Positions 1 through 4,662 of a stretch of 7,028 bases of DNA are shown here, in pieces. The position numbers were made by a program, and so were the translations under genes. Origin of the DNA: Planctomycetaceae bacterium (GTDB lineage: Bacteria > Planctomycetota > Planctomycetia > Pirellulales > UBA1268); the NCBI GenBank assembly GCA_002862165.1, contig PKCL01000249.1, positions 1-7,028 on the forward strand, written 5' to 3'. How positions within the stretch are numbered: the first letter of the stretch is position 1; each line of letters starts with the position of its first letter. The notes below the pieces were generated by a model. That model saw nothing but the letters and a program-made list of their open reading frames with translations, had not been told where the DNA came from and ran no database searches.

Positions 1-183
1 CAGAGATCGGGGTGTTTTTAGACTTCGGAAATGAAATGCCTCCTGATATTGCTGCCGGAACTCTTCAACCATGAGGCGTTGCGATGGCGCGCGATGCCAA
101 CGGAGAAGCGATCCAATAAAGTCTTTAGCAAAAATGTATTTGCCGTAACGAATTGTCTGTGGCTGAATACCCGCAGAAGTCAT
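1..183 (-). CDS. Possible N-terminal part of an unrecognised protein (runs off the left edge)
   Basis: A minus-strand frame opens with ATG at 183 and stays open for 61 codons to the window edge. An in-frame TAG lies three codons upstream, so the start cannot be much earlier. The translation begins MTSAGIQPQTIRYGKYIF and continues with a mix of aromatic, basic and hydrophobic residues that reads like a soluble protein, including RWHRAPSQR and EEFRQQYQEAF. I recognise no family or motif. No clear Shine-Dalgarno sequence precedes the ATG. An open frame of this length can occur by chance, so the support is modest. If real, it is co-oriented with mptG and starts 180 bases past its stop. A competing reading is a plus-strand frame ending at 74. 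Confidence 0.38.
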   Translation of the reverse strand, partial: MTSAGIQPQTIRYGKYIFAKDFIGSLLRWHRAPSQRLMVEEFRQQYQEAFHFRSLKTPRSL

Positions 184-363
184 GAAATGGGCCTAGTGAC
201 AATACGTGATTGTTGAACCGATGAATACGTAAGCAAACACTTCAAAAGATAAAAAAGGAACGCCAATCTTCATAATACAGTATAAAACTTTCTGGAAGAT
301 ACCTACCAGTTTTATCAATCCCGAAAAGTGATGAGATAGCCAAAGGACTAGACAGCAAAGGAA
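184..363. other. AT-rich intergenic spacer downstream of mptG
   Basis: This spacer of 180 bases is visibly richer in A and T than the genes around it. On the minus strand it contains TATACT and TATTAT hexamers near 280-290, which could be -10 elements for the leftmost frame, but I find no well-placed -35 partner. I see no convincing hairpin plus T-run terminator for mptG. Confidence 0.4.
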
Positions 364-1413
364 CTAGCTCCGTACTGCGGACTCATCGAAATCTCGCACG
401 ACAGCTCCATGATTATCAAAAGCGACAACACGTATTTCATGCTGATCAGCAATCCCAGCGGCTTCTGCAGCTGAAACAAGCGAGTCGGCATCGACACTTG
501 ACTCACACACCGCGACGACAGCTGGCCCCCAACTACTCTGCGCAAAGCCCTTCACACCCTGAAGGTCGAGCCATTCAAAAAGCTGTGCCGTTGCTCCCGC
601 ATAAGGAAGCCGTGACGAAGCACGCTCAAAAGGCTTCCCAGCAAGTTTCCCATAGGCTGTCAATGCTGAAGCAAAATCGATAAATCGTGCAGAGAGTACC
701 GCTGGGAGAATTTCCATCACAGCGAGCCGTGTAAGTTCGGCGGTGAGTTCAAACGGGACTAGCTTCAGTCCTGCAAATGCAGTTCGTTCCGCATCACCAT
801 GAAGGCCTTCGGCTTCCCGCCGTACAAACAATACAGCTCTCCACGACTCCGGCATGGGGATTTGTGAAACAAGTGGCGCAGTCACCTCTCCCTGTAGTTT
901 CCCTGATTCAAGAACAATTCCACCTGCGCCAAAGCCGTACACACCAACACTTGACCGCAAACCTCTTCCGGCAGCCTGAGCGAGCGCTGCGGCATCTTCA
1001 GCCGACATTTCATGCTTCGATGCACCCGAGCCATCAACATAAAGACGTTGCATGCCAGCAGCAACAGCGAGCGCGAGCTGAGTACCGGTACCGAGACCAA
1101 TATGCTGCCTTGGGATATCCAGTACTTCGATCAAACAGGCTGAGTGCTCGTCCAAGCCCCACGCATTTGCACACTGTCTTGCAACACCGATTGCCCGCTC
1201 ACCAACATGGCTCACAGCAGCAAACGTTTCTGCTCGTTTCATCCTTACCCTGATTCCACAGCCGGAAACCATGGCCCCTAACCCACCAAAGGAACGGCCA
1301 TAGGGCTGCCCAAATGCCAACATGCCAAAGTGCAATCGACCAGGTGTCACGACCTCAACCTCGCTGCCTGACGCGGGTGGTGGTGAATCAGAAGGCTTTG
1401 TTTGACGAATCAT
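364..1413 (-). CDS. mptG: Beta-ribofuranosylaminobenzene 5'-phosphate (beta-RFAP) synthase
   Basis: The family catalyses the first committed step of methanopterin-type cofactor synthesis. It condenses PRPP with 4-aminobenzoate or 4-hydroxybenzoate, releasing CO2 and pyrophosphate, in the cytosol. The 349 residues match the usual family length. Visible family features are the N-terminal VVTPGRLHFG segment (residues 21-30), the Gly-rich GHMP-type motif HIGLGTGTQLALA (104-116), a second Gly-rich stretch RSSVGVYGFGAGG (153-165) and the C-terminal QSSWGPAVVAV (292-302). The ATG at 1413 places the conserved core about 20 residues in. GGAG lies only two bases before this ATG, which is too close for a good site. 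A candidate promoter (1552-1581) and a small ORF (1432-1497) lie upstream. In planctomycetes and methylotrophs the pathway supports H4MPT-dependent C1 transfer; no other gene of that pathway is in this window. Confidence 0.92.
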   Translation of the reverse strand: MIRQTKPSDSPPPASGSEVEVVTPGRLHFGMLAFGQPYGRSFGGLGAMVSGCGIRVRMKRAETFAAVSHVGERAIGVARQCANAWGLDEHSACLIEVLDIPRQHIGLGTGTQLALAVAAGMQRLYVDGSGASKHEMSAEDAAALAQAAGRGLRSSVGVYGFGAGGIVLESGKLQGEVTAPLVSQIPMPESWRAVLFVRREAEGLHGDAERTAFAGLKLVPFELTAELTRLAVMEILPAVLSARFIDFASALTAYGKLAGKPFERASSRLPYAGATAQLFEWLDLQGVKGFAQSSWGPAVVAVCESSVDADSLVSAAEAAGIADQHEIRVVAFDNHGAVVRDFDESAVRS

Positions 1414-1431
1414 GGCTCCAAATAGAATCTC

Positions 1432-1497
1432 TCATCCCAAGTCGAGCAAGCAGGGACTTCTTTTTCCTGAAAAGTCTCCCCCTTGCGAGCATTCCAT
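1432..1497 (-). CDS. Candidate 21-residue upstream ORF in the mptG leader
   Basis: The ATG at 1497 is preceded by AAGGAA on the minus strand with a spacing of about six bases, a better ribosome-binding site than the one in front of mptG. The predicted peptide starts MECSQGGDFSGKRSP and ends CLLDLG before a TGA. The stop lies 18 bases before the mptG ATG, so ribosomes ending here could influence mptG initiation. There is no recognisable family, and a frame this short is expected often by chance. The support is the ribosome-binding site and the position only. Confidence 0.3.
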   Translation of the reverse strand: MECSQGGDFSGKRSPCLLDLG

Positions 1498-1551
1498 AGA
1501 TTTCCTTCAGGCTTTTATAAACGTGATGGAATCCGGTGATTACAAACCCCT

Positions 1552-1581
1552 ATTATCGTCTTCACTATAAAACACGTTCAA
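1552..1581 (-). promoter_or_regulatory. Candidate sigma70-type promoter for mptG
   Basis: Read on the minus strand, TTGAAC (1581-1576) and GATAAT (1557-1552) are separated by 18 bases. They match the bacterial consensus at four and five of six positions. Transcription would start near 1545, giving a leader of about 130 bases that includes the small ORF at 1432-1497. An inverted repeat ACGTT-CAAAA-AACGT (1574-1588) overlaps the -35 element and could be an operator, though it is short. Confidence 0.45.
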
Positions 1582-1652
1582 AAAACGTTATGAACCAAGG
1601 CACAGCAAACACGGGACATACCTTGCATACTTCCGCGTGCCCACTTGACGAC

Positions 1653-2396
1653 TCACTTCAATGCAATTGTTCGTGCCAACGGCCGTAGGATTTGTTCAAC
1701 AACACAGTTCTCAATAACATCCTGAGCTAATTGAGCAAGCCGCTCCACTGTATGAACGTATGTCTCACTACCCTCAAGGCTTCCATATTGCCGTGCTGTG
1801 ACATATACGCTGAGTTGCTCCTCCGCAAACTCACCCGTCCGAACCTGAAAGGCATTCGTGCGCGTCTCCGTACTCACTCGTATCTGCGTACGGCATTCTT
1901 CATCAACCGCAATAGTGAGCGATGGCTCGTAGTTAATGAGTTTACTACCAGGAATATCACCAACACCTTCAAGTGCTGGCCCAGGGCCAAGTGCTTCGGC
2001 CAAAAGTGCATTATGATTACCACGAAAAGCAAAATCGAACCCAAACAAGACGTCGATTGCTTCACAATCAAGTGGACTCATCGACAAAAGGGGCGGAGCC
2101 AGATCGAGTAAAAAACGATGTTGATCAAGAGCATCTTCGATTGACGCCGGATTGACGTGCCCAGAGCAGAATCTCCGGGGCTCAACGGCAACCCACCGAT
2201 ACCGCCCCTGATCTTTATCTTCTTCCAACACAAAATCTCGCTTATCACGAGCGTGAAACTTCTTCATTGTCGGAAATTTTTTCCGAACACATTCGAAAAA
2301 GTGCAAGACTGTTTCGCGATGCCCCGGCAGCTCCATTTCCGTGGCCAGATTGACATTCATGTACATGTCGTCGGCCAGCGAACCATAGAGAGTCAT
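1653..2396 (-). CDS. Unrecognised conserved-looking protein of 247 residues
   Basis: I do not recognise the family. The protein is soluble-looking, with no signal peptide or membrane segment. It opens MTLYGSLADDMYMNVNLATE and has a basic, aromatic stretch around 34-56 (FFECVRKKFPTMKKF). A charged segment LEEDKDQGRYRWVAVEPRRF follows (57-76). After that come a hydrophobic PPLLSMSPLDCEAIDVLFGFDF block (101-122) and, late in the chain, RTNAFQVRTGEF (179-190). The C-terminal 35 residues look helical. The start is well supported: AGGAG at 2410-2406 lies nine bases before the ATG, and a strong promoter-like sequence sits further upstream. Codon use and composition match the neighbours, so there is no sign of recent transfer. 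It lies between rho and mptG with its own promoter, so the context does not reveal its job. I suspect a planctomycete-restricted family, but this is inference. Confidence 0.85.
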   Translation of the reverse strand: MTLYGSLADDMYMNVNLATEMELPGHRETVLHFFECVRKKFPTMKKFHARDKRDFVLEEDKDQGRYRWVAVEPRRFCSGHVNPASIEDALDQHRFLLDLAPPLLSMSPLDCEAIDVLFGFDFAFRGNHNALLAEALGPGPALEGVGDIPGSKLINYEPSLTIAVDEECRTQIRVSTETRTNAFQVRTGEFAEEQLSVYVTARQYGSLEGSETYVHTVERLAQLAQDVIENCVVEQILRPLARTIALK

Positions 2397-2461
2397 CAGC
2401 AGGTTCTCCTATAATAGTCCCAATACGCGTATATAAAAACCAGATCACGCAGTGCAAATTG

Positions 2462-2491
2462 AGTATACGTACCCCGACATTATAGTGTCAA
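2462..2491 (-). promoter_or_regulatory. Strong sigma70-like promoter for the 247-residue protein gene
   Basis: On the minus strand a perfect TTGACA (2491-2486) and TATACT (2467-2462, five of six to consensus) are 18 bases apart. Predicted transcription starts near 2455, leaving a leader of about 60 bases with AGGAG (2410-2406) before the ATG at 2396. Its position in the 137-base spacer after rho means the downstream gene need not depend on rho read-through. Confidence 0.6.
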
Positions 2492-2513
2492 AACGACGCT
2501 CTTAAGCTCGCCG
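2490..2513 (-). terminator. Weak candidate intrinsic terminator after rho
   Basis: Read on the minus strand, CGGC-GA-GCT-TAAG-AGC-GTCG folds into a seven-pair stem, with one G-T pair and a two-base bulge, around a TAAG loop. TTTT follows directly. The stop codon of rho is about 20 bases upstream. The T-run is short, and it merges into the TTGACA of the next promoter, so this could be coincidence. Confidence 0.3.
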
Positions 2514-2533
2514 CACAATCGGTTACCCGAATA

Positions 2534-3874
2534 TCAGTCATCAGATTGCGATCCAGCAATAAGCGCAATAAATTCTTTGTTACTTTTGAACTTGGCTAAT
2601 TGCTTCGTCAACTGCTCCATAGCATCGACATGGTGCATCGACGAAAGCGTTCGACGCAGCATGTTGACCGAATGTAATGTATCTGGATCCAACAGCTTTT
2701 CCTCACGACGAGTACCCGACTGAGAAATATCAATAGCTGGCCAAACTCGTCTATCCGAAAGCTTTCGATCAAGCACCAACTCCATGTTACCGGTACCTTT
2801 AAATTCCTGAAAAATCAATTCGTCCATTCGGCTGCCGGTGTCAATCAATGCCGTAGCAACAATTGTTAAAGAGCCGCCCTCCTCGAAAACACGAGCAGTT
2901 GCAAAAAGTTTTTTTGGAATATCAAGAGCTTTGATATCAACACCGCCAGACATTGTCCGTCCGGTGTTTCCAACCCATTTATTGAAAGCTCGGGCCATTC
3001 GTGTAATTGAGTCCATCAGGAGAAACACATCCTTGCCTGCTTCTGCCATCCGCTTGCATCGCTCAATAACAAGTTGTGACAAACGGACATGGCTTTCAAC
3101 ATCACAGTCGAGACTGCTGGCAACAACTTCACCCTTAACAGACCGACGCATATCGGTCACTTCCTCAGGCCTTTCATCTACAAGTAACATGACTAATGTA
3201 AGTTCTGGATGGTTCTGTGAGATAGCCTGAGACACTTGCTGCAACAGAATCGTTTTCCCTGTTCGCGGCGGTGCAACGATGAGGGCTCGCTGCCCCTTAC
3301 CAAGCGGCGTAAGCATATCCATGATTCGTGTCGTCAGCGGTTGTTGGCCTGTTTCAAGCCGCAACCATGACTCTGGATTGATCGGGGTGAGCTGATCGAA
3401 TGTTTTAACATCCGCATATTTCTCTGGGGACATTCCTTCAATTTCTTCGATTTCTCGCACGCGTGGGCCTTGCTGTCGACGCCCCTGCTGAACCTTCGCC
3501 TTGACAGTGACACCTTCACGCAGTCGAAAGCGATCAATCATTGTGGCCGGAACAAAAGGGTCTGTTCGCTCGCGTGAATAGTTGTTGTCAGGACTTCGAA
3601 GAAATCCATAACCGTTAGGATGAAGTTCGAGTACTCCTTCACCGGGTTCAAGAGGAACAGGCTCACCATTCTCCGAAACCTCTGGTTCCAGCTCAGGTGG
3701 CCTCATGCCCTCCCCTTCCATATCAACGGCACCCGCTCCAGCAGCTACTCGGCCACCACCGCCCTGACGATACCTGCGGCGACGGCCACCATGCCCACCC
3801 TGTTGTGGGCCACCCTGACCACCTCCGCCATAACCTGAACGACCGCCTGATCGAGAACGTCTACGCTTTGCCAT
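2534..3874 (-). CDS. rho: Transcription termination factor Rho with a Gly/Arg-rich N-terminus
   Basis: Rho is a hexameric RNA-dependent ATPase/translocase that ends transcription of untranslated RNA in the cytosol. The 446 residues show the complete core. The RNA-binding cold-shock domain (about 79-145) carries NGYGFLR at 87-93. Walker A is APPRTGKT (201-208); the catalytic Glu is Glu234 in VDERPEE; the Walker B Asp is Asp288 in LLMDSITR. The Q-loop region is around 303-312 and the R-loop around 343-349 (IDTGS). The arginine finger is Arg389 in SGTRREE. Instead of the N-terminal helical bundle there are about 78 disordered residues, first RG-rich (MAKRRRSRSGGRSGYGGGG, later GGRRRRYRQGGGG) and then acidic. 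At the E. coli Lys181-Ala182 positions the Walker A here reads Arg-Thr. The start is supported by purine-rich GAGAAGAAAAGAAG just upstream. The long upstream spacer leaves room for leader autoregulation, as known for E. coli rho, but this is not shown here. Confidence 0.98.
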   Translation of the reverse strand: MAKRRRSRSGGRSGYGGGGQGGPQQGGHGGRRRRYRQGGGGRVAAGAGAVDMEGEGMRPPELEPEVSENGEPVPLEPGEGVLELHPNGYGFLRSPDNNYSRERTDPFVPATMIDRFRLREGVTVKAKVQQGRRQQGPRVREIEEIEGMSPEKYADVKTFDQLTPINPESWLRLETGQQPLTTRIMDMLTPLGKGQRALIVAPPRTGKTILLQQVSQAISQNHPELTLVMLLVDERPEEVTDMRRSVKGEVVASSLDCDVESHVRLSQLVIERCKRMAEAGKDVFLLMDSITRMARAFNKWVGNTGRTMSGGVDIKALDIPKKLFATARVFEEGGSLTIVATALIDTGSRMDELIFQEFKGTGNMELVLDRKLSDRRVWPAIDISQSGTRREEKLLDPDTLHSVNMLRRTLSSMHHVDAMEQLTKQLAKFKSNKEFIALIAGSQSDD

Positions 3875-4371
3875 ATCTTCTTTTCTTCTCCGAAAATCAC
3901 ATTTCTGGCCATTCTGACCGAAACGGGGGTGTACTAGTTTTTAAATGTACCCAATGAAGGGCTTCTTTCTCTACGAGACCAACAGCCTGGCCCTGAAACC
4001 ACCTATCACGTCAAGTTACCGATTCAACTGTCTAAACAAAATCTCTGAAAAGCTGTCAGGCAGGAAACACTGTTATGTGATGAATCGAGTAGCTCGTTGT
4101 GCGGTGGAAAACGTTTCTTCTCCGCCCCGTACCATTAGGACGATATTGAGAGGGAAACAACCATCCCTGGACAAAAAACATGAGGCCGAACGCACCGAGA
4201 TGGGTAAATCAACATTTGCTGACCAATGGTAGAACAGTGTTTCCTCTCACGAGGAGGCACTTTTCAACCCACCCAGTTGCATCCGCCACATATGACGGAT
4301 TCGACCGAGACTTTGTATATCTCATTCAGATTCCTGAAACATAAGTCTTGTTCAAGTATCAAAATGATATC
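3875..4371. other. Left half of the noncoding spacer between divergent genes
   Basis: No frame here looks coding. Open frames up to 95 codons exist on the plus strand, but they lack ribosome-binding sites and have unlike-protein composition. On the minus strand this would be the rho leader. It contains small hairpins: GGTCA-GAA-TGGCC near 3907-3919, and a five-pair TCCTC-TCAC-GAGGA at about 4241-4254. I find no well-formed promoter for either gene. Confidence 0.5.
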
Positions 4372-4536
4372 CCTAGGCAAGCTACGCCTTAGGAAGCCCC
4401 GCTCTTACTGACGCAATGCCTAAGCGTTGCGACACAGAAGAGTATCTCCGGCAGAGCAGAGTCCGTCAAGTAGCTCCATCAATAGCCGGAAACTTGGGAA
4501 CTAGGCTGTCTAGGTCAGCCGCGAAGGTCTTTTTTT
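4372..4536 (+). ncRNA. Candidate structured RNA with a T-tract end
   Basis: Four consecutive stem-loops can be drawn by eye. (1) CCTAGGC (4372-4378) pairs with GCC-T-TAGG (4386-4393), with one bulged base. (2) In a 16-pair stem, CTCTT (4402-4406), CTG (4408-4410) and CGCAATGC (4412-4419) pair with GCGTTGCG (4424-4431), CAG (4435-4437) and AAGAG (4438-4442), around a CTAA loop. (3) TCCGGC (4447-4452) pairs with GCCGGA (4485-4490), with GAGC/GCTC inside. (4) GGCTG (4504-4508) pairs with CAGCC (4516-4520). Seven T's follow at 4530-4536, separated from stem 4 by nine bases, so the terminator is not textbook. The T-run favours the plus strand. It could be an independent small RNA, or an attenuator-like leader of the gene at 4663. 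I could not match it to 6S, SRP, RNase P, tmRNA or a riboswitch I know. No good promoter is seen upstream. Confidence 0.4.
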
Positions 4537-4573
4537 AACGTTTTCCGAGACGCCCCAGACTTTTCAGAAAATC

Positions 4574-4640
4574 TTCTCTGGTTTCTCTGACCGGTTTCGA
4601 CCGATACAACCCTCAATGGTCGCCAAGAGTGGCCAGAGAA
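4574..4640 (+). promoter_or_regulatory. Possible structured 5' leader of the thioredoxin/YHS gene
   Basis: TTCTCTGG (4574-4581) and CCAGAGAA (4633-4640) are exact complements and could close a stem. Inside are CGGT-TTCG-ACCG (4592-4603) and GCCA-AGAG-TGGC (4622-4633); the latter shares one base with the outer arm. The structure ends about 10 bases before the AGAGG ribosome-binding site (4650-4654), so it could affect translation of the gene starting at 4663. Confidence 0.3.
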
Positions 4641-4662
4641 CGTTTCTGCAGAGGTCCCAACG

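Noticed and set aside
3..74. Plus-strand frame open from the left edge, ending at TGA 72-74 (EIGVFLDFGNEMPPDIAAGTLQP), possibly the tail of a gene
   Set aside because: Only 23 codons. The opposite strand has a longer open frame over the same bases. It could be real, but there is no way to decide without the sequence to the left.
777..1253. A 158-codon plus-strand open frame
   Set aside because: It lies antisense within mptG, whose protein is clearly recognisable. The His/Gln/Leu-rich translation is typical of a shadow frame.
3945..4232. A 95-codon plus-strand open frame in the spacer upstream of the exported gene
   Set aside because: No ribosome-binding site, no recognisable motif, and composition unlike the neighbouring genes. 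Frames of this length are expected by chance over such a spacer.
4295..4320. A tRNA T-arm-like stretch (GGATTCGACC and its complement)
   Set aside because: The loop is one base short of a tRNA T-loop, and no acceptor or anticodon arms can be drawn around it.
4226..4411. A 61-codon plus-strand open frame
   Set aside because: No convincing ribosome-binding site. It runs into the candidate structured RNA, and its translation is not protein-like.
4405..4445. A possible hammerhead ribozyme core (CTGACG followed by a stem)
   Set aside because: The required CTGANGA and GAAA core segments are not both present at the correct junctions.
4485..4530. Resemblance to the SRP RNA or a B12-box segment (GCCGGAAAC, GGGAACTAGG)
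   Set aside because: The full conserved motifs of neither family are present in the right order.
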